Below, one piece after another: positions 54,601 to 64,000 of a stretch of DNA of 64,000 nt (position 1 is its first letter; every line of letters starts with the position of its first letter). Below the pieces are notes generated by a model that saw only the letters and a list, made by a program, of their open reading frames with translations, searched no databases and was not told the DNA's origin. A program made the translations under genes and the position numbers. Source of the stretch: Endothia cerciana (lineage: Eukaryota; Ascomycota; Sordariomycetes; Diaporthales; Cryphonectriaceae). The stretch lies in NCBI GenBank assembly GCA_026119935.1, contig JALRMH010000031.1:248001-312000 (forward strand), given 5' to 3'.

Positions 54601-56871
54601 CTTCTTATTATAGGATTCGATAATGCTGATTTATCCTCCAATCATGCGTCTCATGGCGATGCTATGCTATTCGAAGATTTTGTCACAAGGCCTGTCACTA
54701 CGACACACTGTCAACCATGTTTTGGTCCAATAGGCCAGAAGCGAAAAGGGAAAGGTATCTGAGAAAGGTGACTAGTTCAAAATTTTGATAAAGTAATACA
54801 TTGTTGATACTCACAATGCGAGACTTATCCTGGAAAGTCAGACTCGTTGTGCAAGACGTGACTGTCCATCAGTGGACTTTAGAATCAGGAAACCGTAGAC
54901 AGCATTCACATATTTCAACCGCTCTGACTTGTCCACCGGCTTCTTGCCGTCCTTACCAGCTGCACACCCATACGTCAATCTACCAGCACCTAAGCGCGAA
55001 AGGAAAGTCAGATTTCTCGTCAAATCCGAAGGCCGTTGCCATCATGAACTACCAGAACAGTTTTGCTTGGCCGCTGCATATGGGAAACATGGTCGTTGAG
55101 CCTCCACCATGGATTTTTCTCCCTCAGACCAACTTTGCGGAGACTGATTAACTAACATTTGGTAGGGGTATACTGTTGAACAAGTGCAGGATGTGGTAAA
55201 CATGTGCCGCCCTCGAACCAATCGACTTCCTCAAGAAGTCCCGTCCAGGCCTCGACCAGCACAAGCTCAAGATATAGGACTAGAGGAATTAAGTTGCCGT
55301 CCCCTAAATATCGGAACGAACGAGCACGCGGTACACCGACGCTTCTCCTACGTATGTCCTGGCGCAGCATTCGGCCATTCTAGTAGTGGTCGCTTTGGCA
55401 AACATGGCCAGCATTTCTAGTTGCTCATCACAGGAGGCTCACTAGAAGAGCTTGGACTGGGCACCAGCTTCCACGGAACAGCCGTCCTAGGGGCTCAGGC
55501 ATAGGGTCATTTCTATGTGATTGGTCCTGCGTTTGCAGTAGGGATCGAGGAAAATGTAGGGGAGGAGCAGGCCGATGCGCCTCCGCCAAATCAGGACGCT
55601 GTAGATGACGACGAGTAATTAGCCTGGGGGCGGCGATTAAGGGCACAGGCACTTGTTTTTCCATGACAAGATTTCAACATAGGTGCCTACATATGGGTAG
55701 CATAGAATATGTAAGCTAAGCTCTAAGACATGGGTTTGACTTCTAAGACTAACCGGAAAATAGAGTGTGCACGAGGATCTAAGGGACTATTTATATCGGG
55801 CAAGAGCAGACACGACGGCGACCTACTCTCTTGATTCGGGAGCAGCACCTCCCATGTCGTCGAAAGGCTCTAGAGCATTTCGTTTCCTTGGATTTTGATG
55901 CTGGGATGTCCTCCTCCGATACCTACCTACATCGCATCCCACCATGCCGCCCCTGAAAGTGAAGAGTCTCGCGGGGCTTTTGGCCCGTCCTCAACTCTTT
56001 CTGCGTCCGCCCCGGGGTGCTGGCGTGCCCGGGAGAGATCATGCATCCGTCCCTGCAGAGGGACAGCCAACCTGTCTCCTTCTATGGGAGGATGATGACC
56101 TGTCGTTGCCGCCGCCCTCGCCCTCGCCTCCACCCTGCCGCCGCCATGCCGCAAAGGCGGCCTTGAAGAGGGTCGCGTCTGCCGGCAGCCATGCGGCCAA
56201 AAGAGTGAAAGAATAAATAGAGGCAGTCTGGTGTTATAGCCTATCCAACATGGAGATCACAAAACAGGCCAACGAAACAGGAAGTACAAGCCCTAGGTCT
56301 AATAATGAGGATAAATATATTGGACAACGACCTATTTCAGGCCACCTATAAAATATTGTTATTATTTAGATTATTCAGCCTATAACGGCAAATAATAAAG
56401 ATAAATACTTTTTATAATACTATTGTGGTGGGCAATAGCGTACGTAGTCTATTAGGCGTAGGTCCACATAATGCCCCCCAGGTAGCACTGCATCTAGGCC
56501 TTTATAAGTGGACAGCATGTTCAAGCTATGTTCTCAACTATTGTTACAGTCGTACAGAGAAAGACTAGGCAAGCTGGATTTTCATGAGAGGAAGGGTGAG
56601 TAATGATATTCTGTACTGGCTGTCTGATAGTACTCGAATTGAATCCTGCAGATCCGGAGATGAAGAGGAGGCCGATAAGCCAGACAGAAACCCTGCCTTT
56701 TGTGTCCGGCGGCGTCCCTCTGCAGACAAGGGTCCCTCAAGCCTGTCCAGCAGCCTGTGGCTGTTCGAAACCTGATAATTATAGACTTGACAATCAATTA
56801 ATGTTTGCATAAAACATACTTTTACTTTATAAATGAAAATAAGACAATAAGTAAAGCTGAGTCGAATGGGG

Positions 56872-56878
56872 AAAAAAA
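56872..56878 (-). terminator. RNA polymerase III terminator of the tRNA gene
   Basis: Seven T on the minus strand, 5 bases after the tRNA 3' end (preceded by TTTTA), the usual Pol III stop signal. Confidence 0.7.
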
Positions 56879-56883
56879 TAAAA

Positions 56884-56962
56884 CGGTCGAGAAGGGACTC
56901 GAACCCTCAGCCTCGAGATGACTTGATAGGAGTCTCGCGCGCTACCATTGCGCCACCCGACC
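56884..56962 (-). tRNA. tRNA-Arg (anticodon CCT) with a 7-nt intron
   Basis: A complete cloverleaf can be drawn on the minus strand: acceptor GGTCGGG/CTCGACC (one G-U pair), D-arm GCGC-AATGGTA-GCGC, anticodon stem CGAGA/TCTCG, T-arm GAGGG-TTCGAGT-CCCTT, discriminator G. The space between the anticodon stems is 14 nt. Placing a 7-nt intron (TCAAGTC) after position 37 gives a standard loop, CTCCTAA, with anticodon CCT. The mature tRNA would be 72 nt before CCA addition. Intron position after base 37 is canonical; the length is short even for fungi. The T-run downstream supports transcription. Confidence 0.88.
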
Positions 56963-59127
56963 TCTGAGCTTCCTGCTGAATCACTCTGCAAAGGGAAGTT
57001 ATAGCTTCAGCTTTGATTCACCGCAGCTCACCTTGCGAGGGTTAGGGCTGTGCAGTTTCCCGTATTGCTTTTGGCCGAGATTAAAGTCAGGCTCCAGCAA
57101 CTATTGTGCATTTTACAATTAATTTATTCGTAAAAGAATGCGGATTCTTGCTAAACACATCTAACCACCCTTATTAATGAATATTTAGAAATATTCATGA
57201 GGAGCTTAATATAAGCATAATAGTCGGTATAAAGATTCATTTCAAATTGATAAGCTTATGGTTAGGGGTATTTCTTTGATCCCACACACTTAGGGCCAGC
57301 CCTATGTGTAAGTAATTAACTAACTGAGTTCATGCCTTTTACAGATGGATACCTTTTGAAGATAACTAAAAGGATAGGATGGGTTGATCTTATGTGATTT
57401 TAATGCCTCCGGGGTTGATGTATATGAATTAGTCTTCACGCCTTCCACAACCGTTACAAAGAAACCGTCCGGGTACCGTTGTACCTTCGCAGCTTTCCAC
57501 TTGAGATACGCTGTTCGCATGGGTGACATGTCGCATTAGCTTCCCCCCTGCCATTATAATGGATGGAAGATGCTGGTATTGAGAAAGTATACATCAGGTC
57601 TTCCCCGATCTATTCCCTGGCCCCATCCAAAAGACTAACAAATGAAACGCAGGAAATTTAGAGGACACGAGAGCTCTCTAACCTAGCAGCCACTTCCTCG
57701 GTTTCATATTCCAGCGAGGGGTGGCCAGAGTCCCCTTCAGTCGCTCAGCGCTTTAACAAAGCCACGGCTAATTAGATGCGACAACGGAGGAGGAATCGGA
57801 CAAAGACGGCACCCGTCAGCCCACCAATGCGCTCGCAAAGGGAACGACCATCACAAGAGGAACGCAATCAAGAATAGCCGCCGGGAAGATAGCGGCTGAA
57901 TAATGACAGCTAGAAGGTTATGTCTTGTACAACGGGCACGGCTGGTACAAGGTGGACATCACAGGCAGGGGGAGAGAGACCCGACCTATTTTTCAGGCTA
58001 GCTGGCACGATTCGTACTCGGAGCCCGAAATCATCCTCCGCCGTTTTGCTACATGGCAAACTAACTACTGCATCCTGTAATATCCAACACAGCCCAACTT
58101 GCTTCTCAAGCGATTTAACATCTCAGTCTTGCATAATGGTTAGTAGAGATATCCGGACCCCTGAAAACCTTCATTTAATAAAGCATAGTCCTATCAAATA
58201 AAGTCCTTCGAAATAAAGCCTTTGGATAATATGAGTCAAGTCGAGAGTGGCGAATCCGCGGCAACTTGGGTTGTAGGAGAAAACCAATAAATCTACTGGA
58301 AATCAGGCTTTATCCTTGTATGCAAATCTGAGAACACCGACTCACCGATCGAAAAAGAACAAGTTTGCGATGGACAAACAACTCTGCCGAAAGGGTATGA
58401 GGTGTAGTTCGGTGGGAAGGATGGGAGGGTCAGAATAATAAGCACTGCTGGGTCCCTAGGGTCCTGGAGGTATCAAAGGGTTTATGTTAGCAGAGACGGT
58501 ATTGATCTACCAATGCAATCGTTGTCCTGAGAACTTGGTCCGGGTCGAAGCGAGTTATAGTGGACTAATGCAATTGTCGATTGCCAATGTGCTGTTTCCT
58601 CCAGGATGACCTCGATTTCTTTGCAAAATGAGGCTGGCTGCTGGGCGATGGTCCACAAGCCATCACCTGGTTGACTGCTTGTTGCCTGCCGGCCCTGGCT
58701 CACCCCGATCTCGATACTTGAAGATGGATGTATGGACTATGGGATGACACTTATCTGTAAGTGGCAACGAAAATGAGATCGTGGAAGGGCTACTGACGAT
58801 GCGACGCCTGATTCAGAAAACGGATGGAACAAACTTCGGGTGGAGTAGAATAGGTCTTCCACCGTAGATTTCAGCCCAGACTTCAAGACCAGAATAGGGA
58901 ACACGGGTTTTTATCATCGGCATGTATCCCCCTTTTCTCCTCTTCCTACTCAATCTGCCTGACGAATATCGGTTATGATTATTCAGACTGCAGACAGTCA
59001 ATCGCAAGAAACACATGCACAACAACTATTTACGCTTGCTGACTCTGACTGCTGCCTCTAGGTTTAACGGACCTCAAGTCCTGGGCCAAAGCTCAGACTA
59101 TACTCCAGGCCACTAGTAGCATTTAAA
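56963..59127. other. Intergenic, AT-rich near the tRNA
   Basis: Bases 57100-57320 are AT-rich. Small frames such as 57320-57529(-) and 58482-58703(-) have no recognised domain. No gene supported. Confidence 0.5.
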
Positions 59128-60176
59128 ATGCGTGGGTTCAATCCGCTCGTCATCTTCCTCACCGCCCTGGCAAGCCACCTCGATCCACACTCCGCACGAG
59201 GCCTCAGACCTTACTTAACCTCCACCCATGCCGGCGTTCGCGCCCAAGACGAACCCAGTCAGACGGCAACATCCACTGAACCCCTGACTCCAACTACAAC
59301 TGACGATGGAAACCCCGTCTCCTCTACCACGGACGGACACCAGCGGCGGCAGCATCCAGCCCATCCCGAACAACGGCCTCGGCTTTTGCCCGCCCCGCCT
59401 CTTCGTGGACCCAGATCCTGGCCGCGGCGGCGCCCATTGCGGCGCGGGCCTGGGCCAGCAGGTGACCAGTGCTGGGGGGACACCAGCCTGCTGCCACACA
59501 GCCGCTGGTCGGGGCGCCGGACTGCGGAAATGGCGGCCACTGCGGGTGTCTGTTCGAACCGAATCGGTACGGGTGCTTCGACAACGGGTCTGGGTGGTTA
59601 TATAACAACGTCGGTGATGTGAGTGGTGAGACAGATGGTTTGGTGAAAGGTGGCGGGGAGCCGTGTACAGTAACGATCACCCAGACGTCCTCTGTGCCTA
59701 TGCCACAGACTACCGTGCATGGGTGCAATCCATCTGATCGTCACTGCACCGTAACCGTGATCGTAACCAGCCCAGGCCAGCCGCAAACCGACAACGAAAC
59801 CTGTTACCGTCACCGTGATGAGCAAGTCCCGACCTGAGCCGCCCCGTACGACGCCTTAGTTTTAGTGGCACTGCGACGTCCACTAGGCAGCCGAAGACGA
59901 CCCTGGGCCCTACCACGAGAAACTTTATCCAGCCAGTTGCAGATGACGTCTACCACCGTGGCGGAGAAGACAAGTAAGACTACCTCAATGTCCACCTCGG
60001 CATCGGACTGGCCTAGCAAGACCATAGGCGGCGGCGGTTAGGCGGGCTCGCGGTCCACGACTGCGAGCATGAGAAAGAGTCAGAGTATCGTCACGGTGAA
60101 CGCGGCGCCTGTGCAGACTGGGGCCGTAGCGTTAGGAGCGATGTTTGGTGGTGCGGCTGTGCTTGTGGATCTGTGA
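59128..60176 (+). pseudogene. Decayed GPI-anchored, Cys/Thr-rich surface protein
   Basis: Start and end of a cell-wall type protein are both recognisable, but the middle is broken. From ATG 59128 the frame opens with a signal peptide (MRGFNPLVIFLTALASHL) and a Thr/Ser-rich stretch. About 59320-59480 continues in a second frame with a Cys-rich part (GFCPPRLFVDPDPG, GTPACCHT). A third frame follows from 59480 (PDCGNGGHCGCLFEPNRYGC, then PCTVTITQTSSVPMP) to TGA at 59835-59837. The same third phase is readable again from 59943 with Thr/Ser repeats, a TAG at 60039-60041, and a closing hydrophobic tail GAVALGAMFGGAAVLVDL at 60174, typical of a GPI-anchor signal. So the gene lost function through at least two frameshifts and two stops. 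Family unknown; a chitin-binding-like Cys pattern is possible. Confidence 0.6.
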
Positions 60177-60804
60177 GGGTGAGGTGGAGGAAACGGTCGC
60201 TGTATGATGGTCCTAGGCTTTGGTCATTCACCGTTGTTGCTGATCTTGATGCTTGTCGGGCTAGATGGTACACAGGACGGGTGGAGTATACACGATGTAG
60301 CGGCCAATGCAAAATGATGACGATATGTCCTGGAGATAGTAGCACGTTGCAAGTACGTGCTTATCTCCGGAGTTCAGACCTTTCATTCTGAATAACAGTA
60401 GATCTTTGGCTTGATGCCAGACCTCTGTGTTTTGTTGACACGCGCTCGGCATTGAGCGCACGTGATTTTCACGGTAGTAGCCTTTGATATACCTGAGTGG
60501 TCTCCGATCTGAGTGGTGTGGAATTGGAAGTAGACCTTTTGCGACATATCTCGTAGACGATCTGCCCTCCAGGGCGACCACTTCCAGTGACCGCTCCTTG
60601 AATCTTAGAAAGGCCGTCTCCGCGCCTGCGGCTTGGTGGCTAAGCCCGGATCTCGAACGGACTGCCAGCCTTTTGAGAAGCTCACTCTTCTTTGATCCTG
60701 TGGCCCCCCAGCACCTCCTCGCACGATTCTTCAGGTTTTACAGGGGGCTGAAGTCCTTACGGTACCATCTTCTCCGCTTGGTTCAGTTATAGGTTGCTGA
60801 TCAT
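60177..60804. other. Intergenic
   Basis: A plus frame at 60484-60792 (102 codons, ending LRYHLLRLVQL) has no known domain. Otherwise only 3' flanks of the neighbouring loci. Confidence 0.4.
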
Positions 60805-62053
60805 CTAGAACAATTTCCTATCCGGGCCAATAGTCTGCTGGTATTCATCAGTGATACCTCTTACTTTCCTCCTTCCTCGAAATTCGCGGTCAAGAAGTAA
60901 GCGGTTCTCTAAGGACAATGGGGACCCCCACGCCGGATCAAAGCATGGGTCGTGGCCGAATCCAATCCATAAGGCATGACCTAGCCTTTTCCTGAGGGTA
61001 TTTACGAATTGTTGCGTTTGCCACTTGTTACTGAAGAAGGGCCAAAGCACTTGGTAGGTTTCATAGTCAGTATCGTTTTTTGCAGCACCAGGCAGAGGGA
61101 CTACCCTCGGGGTTCACTCACTCTTCAGCATATCATCCTGCCCTCCGGAAATCTGAACCGGCTCGGAATCAAGCCCATTCGGACCCGCAAGCTTCATGGC
61201 GTCCTCATCAGACTTGAGGATCCCTCGGATGGCTTCCTCGTTCAGATCCTCGAAAGCTGCCCGGGTACCACGGAGCTCCATAACACGTGAGGTCACAATC
61301 CCAGTCTTGTAAGGCCGTGGAAACCTGGTGCTGAAGGAGTCATTGAGCGTGACATACGGAGACCTGCCTTTGATGACAAGGACTTTCTCCCGAGCAGCCA
61401 GGATCAGTCGATGCGCAGCGTCGGCTAGTTAAATCCTGGTCAGCGGAAAAGGGATGAGAGAGAAAAGGGGAACAGGGTGAAGGATAAGAGGGCGTACTGC
61501 TGTGAAATAGGACAGTAGCGCCAGTGGTGCCCCTCTCTGCCGCTTGTGGCCTGTGGGCCATTCTGACGTCCATAACCTTCCCGACCGGCGCCGTCCGGGC
61601 GATACCCTGCGTGATGTCGCAGGCGGTCGTGGAAGGGTCCAGGCCGAGGATGAACACGCCTCTGTAGAACCACTTCTGTTGCTGGTGTTTCTGGGATGGG
61701 GCATGACGCAGAGAAGGTTCCTTGGAGGTGACGTGTGGGAGAAATGGAGACTTGGGTCTAGCATCAGTGCCCAGGGCCGTCAGGCTGGAGCTTCTGGGGA
61801 GGGGGCTGCCGGAAGTGGCCACATTATGACCGCTGTGATTAGCAAAGAGCTGTGACGATGATGATGTTGCCCTTGTCGATGTGGGACTGGAGGCAGTCGT
61901 GGAAGGGGGTGTAAATTTGGATATCGATGTCGCTTCGTCTTCAGCAGCCTGCGAGAAATTCCTGCTGGTCGGTGCCCATCCAACGCTGCCCACGCATGCG
62001 AGCCGCGGGCCCACAGCTCTGATAGTGGCTGCAGCGCCGGTGAGTGGTGACAT
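60805..62053 (-). CDS. RRM-domain RNA-binding protein
   Basis: Probably binds RNA through one RNA-recognition motif. Three exons, 62053-61498, 61424-61122 and 61049-60805 (introns 73 and 72 bp), join in phase to give 367 residues. The N-terminal about 120 residues are Ser/Thr/Pro-rich and low complexity; the opening (AATIRAVGPRL, then RNFSQAAEDE) could be a mitochondrial presequence. The RRM covers about 130-220: RNP2-like GVFILGLDP, the CDITQGIARTAPVGKVMDVR helix/strand, and an RNP1-like GATVLFHS followed by AHRLILAAREKVLVIKG, which appears only after splicing. The third exon adds the 83-residue tail LWPFFSNKWQTQQFV...GFGHDPCFDPAW. Without the second intron the protein would end at 61114 (288 residues). 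The GTGAGT donor exactly at that stop and a correct phase make the longer form more likely. Confidence 0.75.
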
Positions 62054-64000
62054 GCAGATGGTCTTTCAGATAGGTGACACGACTAGTCGTGATGAGTATT
62101 ACAGTCTTTGAGATGGGTTGTATATATATGAAGGTACATGAGATATAATGTTGGAACTGATCTAAAGAGGGGAGACGATATCTGTTGGCCCCGCATCCCT
62201 AACCCTGTACCCCGTTAAGTGCTGGTCTCAACTTTATAGGCAGCTTGCATCAATCACCGGCATCATATACAAGCCTTGTCTTTCCTGCTTGCAAGCAGGT
62301 CAGCTAAATACAGAGGTTCAGCTTGCGATGACAGCGATGCTATGAATGCAGACGTGAAACCGGGCCATGGACAGGGGATTCAGGTCATGAACGCTTCACG
62401 GGCTCTGTCCAGGACTCCAGGCTGCTCAGTGGTCAGAGCTAGGCCTGCCTCACGCCGAGGCGGAGAACCCGTGGCAGGTCGTCTGGAAAAGCACGGTGCA
62501 ATGGAACGGTTCAAGGGATGCTCTATGGCATGGACCGATCGAGTATTCTACCTTTGCGTCTTTATACACGTTGTACATAAATTCGGAGCATTTGTGCCAC
62601 CGTCCTGTAACCTTTACTCCTGGATGCCCACCGAGGAAGGCATGCATGAACCCTTTCAGTCTCCAGCTCTGGAATCAGGCTCATGAACTAAACCCTAACC
62701 GCTGTCATTGCTAGGCTGTTCACTTCCCACAGCCCATGAGCGCACTGTCGTGTGTTCGCTAATGCTGGACGGCGGGCCCACTCCAGGGCCCCGATGGGTG
62801 ACAGCCTCGAGCAGCAAGTCCTTCCTCGTGCTTATCGCTGTGGTTCCGAAAACGAATCTATCCTGCACCCGCAATCGAAGGGCTGCGGAAATGATACCAG
62901 CGCAGGACGTCCGCAGAGATCGTCAAATACATCGCTCATTATTTCTTGCTGTTGCCCTCGAGATACTTCTGGAATCTCGACAGGTGGAAGTTGATATTGT
63001 TTCTCTTCTTGGGTGATGGCTTGGGTCCGTCCATGCATTCGCGCAGTGCTTGCTCGACACCGGAACATGCGGATGAAACGTATCCTGTTGAGGCCCAGCA
63101 TGCTGTAAGAGATAAGTTAGCGAGTCGGATATCTCAGCATTGAACTTCAACTCTTGTAGTCAGACACTTGTCCGCGCAAAATTGCTTGCTTGCTTGCTCA
63201 GGTCTGCTAAAATTCCAAGTTCTCTCCGTGCCTTGTGCACAGGGCTTTTCCTGCAGAGGTATGCTCTGCCAAGCAAGCCCCATCTCGAAAGTGCCATACG
63301 TTTAGCATGGCGACTAGCCAGAGTGCTCCATCCCACCGGGGTGACCAAGACGAGACCCTCTAGTGTGCGCCATGTCGTCTTTCGTCTGCAACTGGTCTAC
63401 TTGAGGACCAATGTGGTGTCGATTCGACCATTTTCACGAATCCTATCCCCCATATATTCCCCTTCGTTAAGCCTGAACACAGGAGTCACGAACCAAGTAC
63501 GGCTGTCGCAACATGCATGCTTGCTCGTTGCAATGTTGGCTTCCGCGTACGTGGTCCGTCTCCCCCTGTCTCCAATGGCCACCTTCCCGTCGCGGCCGCA
63601 CACGTCTTCGCCATCTCTTTTCACAGACATCAATCCTTCGACTGTACGTGCGTATTTGTTTCTTTCTTGCCTCCTTAAATGCTCCCAATCCCATTGGCCT
63701 TTGTCGGCACTCGGGTAGAGCCCGGGTCCCTGATATAATTCCTCCTCTTGACAGAGCTTCCGTGTTTTCTAGTTGCGAAGTCCATGGAGAAGGGCTAGGT
63801 GCGCGGGCCCAAGGAGTGCACTTGCCCATGCCGGAGACGAACCCAGCACGCCTGGAACTGCCATGTTCCTCGTTGGGCCCGAGATCCTGTTGGCTGGGTT
63901 TGTCCTGACGCCCCCCCGCCTCCCCGGACGCTTCCCACATTCGCCATGCCCGCCCGGTTTTCACCTCGCTCAAAGCTGGAGTGTCCTCCTTAGGCTTCGT
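62054..64000. other. Terminal 1.9 kb, no firm gene
   Basis: Upstream region of the RRM gene, then open but unconvincing frames. A 192-codon plus frame at 63140-63718 and a 168-codon minus frame at 63467-63973 shadow each other. Minus frames at 62832-63150 are charged but motif-free. A gene continuing past the window edge cannot be excluded. Confidence 0.4.
62121..62130 (-). promoter_or_regulatory. TATA box of the RRM gene
   Basis: CATATATATA on the minus strand, about 70 bp upstream of the ATG at 62053. Confidence 0.45.

Larger units (their letters stand above)
52988..56883. other. 3.9-kb gene-poor region
   Basis: I see no supportable gene. Frames at 54101-54286(-), 54362-54613(+), 54801-55151(+), 55428-55664(-) and 55944-56216(+) are short and mutually contradictory. 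Features seen are a 14-C run (53858-53871), a diverged 96-bp tandem duplication (54414-54600), and a very AT-rich stretch at about 56270-56440 that looks like mutated repeat DNA next to the tRNA gene. Confidence 0.5.

Noticed and set aside
55944..56216. 90-codon plus-strand frame ending in a basic tail
   Set aside because: Pro/Arg-rich, with an equally open antisense frame and no homology I recognise.
62693..62702. CTAAACCCTAACC as telomeric repeat
   Set aside because: A single partial copy only; no tandem array, so chance.
63140..63973. Long frames on both strands near the window end
   Set aside because: The 192-codon plus and 168-codon minus frames overlap and lack motifs; neither can be preferred.
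1..64000. Bacterial-type features (operons, Shine-Dalgarno sites, CRISPR arrays, insertion sequences) and complete transposons
   Set aside because: Intron-bearing eukaryotic genes throughout. No regularly spaced repeats, transposase or reverse-transcriptase frames, or terminal repeats could be recognised, though AT-rich relics cannot be excluded.

Overview
This window is nuclear DNA from a filamentous ascomycete (Pezizomycotina; a plant-associated Sordariomycete is my best guess, but that is inference). The evidence is: genes with short GT..AG introns of about 54-149 bp; fungal-only families (DUF7730, DUF4470+MYND, fungal LCCL proteins, UNC93-like transporters); a very large iterative polyketide synthase; secreted hydrolases; and long gene-poor intergenic stretches. 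There are no operons. Exon coordinates were derived by hand from splice signals and phase agreement.

Layout. 1-1476: 3' part of a membrane-tailed UDP-glycosyltransferase. 2594-3173(-): small secreted Cys-rich protein. 5491-7137(-): secreted type-B carboxylesterase. 8739-10062(-): transaldolase-like enzyme with a 7-nt first coding exon. 12620-13930: flavohemoglobin. 18348-26060: reducing polyketide synthase, KS-AT-DH-degenerate MT-KR-ACP, no ER. 26911-28722: MFS drug/metabolite exporter. 29111-30461: dead DUF7730 gene. 30861-31967: LCCL-domain membrane protein. 32739-33339: decayed C-terminus of a thioester-reductase/NRPS-like enzyme. 34467-36179: UNC93-like transporter. 36858-43166: three damaged genes, one of them a MYND-finger gene. 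43560-45734(-): ADP-ribosylglycohydrolase with a jelly-roll-like tail. 46074-46735(-): decayed gene. 47748-48488: GH11 xylanase. 49198-52987: intact DUF4470/MYND-finger protein. 56884-56962(-): tRNA-Arg(CCT) with a tiny intron. 59128-60176: decayed GPI-anchored surface protein. 60805-62053(-): RRM RNA-binding protein.

How the parts work together. The polyketide synthase and the MFS gene are 850 bp apart on the same strand and form the core of a very small secondary-metabolite locus. A second transporter (34467-36179) and the remains of a reductase domain lie within 10 kb. The synthase has the KS signature of fungal PKS-NRPS hybrids but stops right after its ACP. With no ER, no working methyltransferase and no release domain of its own, it would need partners in trans or make an unmethylated, unsaturated chain. 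I see no cluster regulator, P450 or trans-ER in the window.

The second theme is gene death. Seven loci keep clearly protein-like reading frames interrupted by stops (several readable as C-to-T changes) and frameshifts, mostly between 29 and 47 kb. The same region carries long poly-C/G homopolymers. It reads as a fast-evolving accessory segment between better-kept genes.
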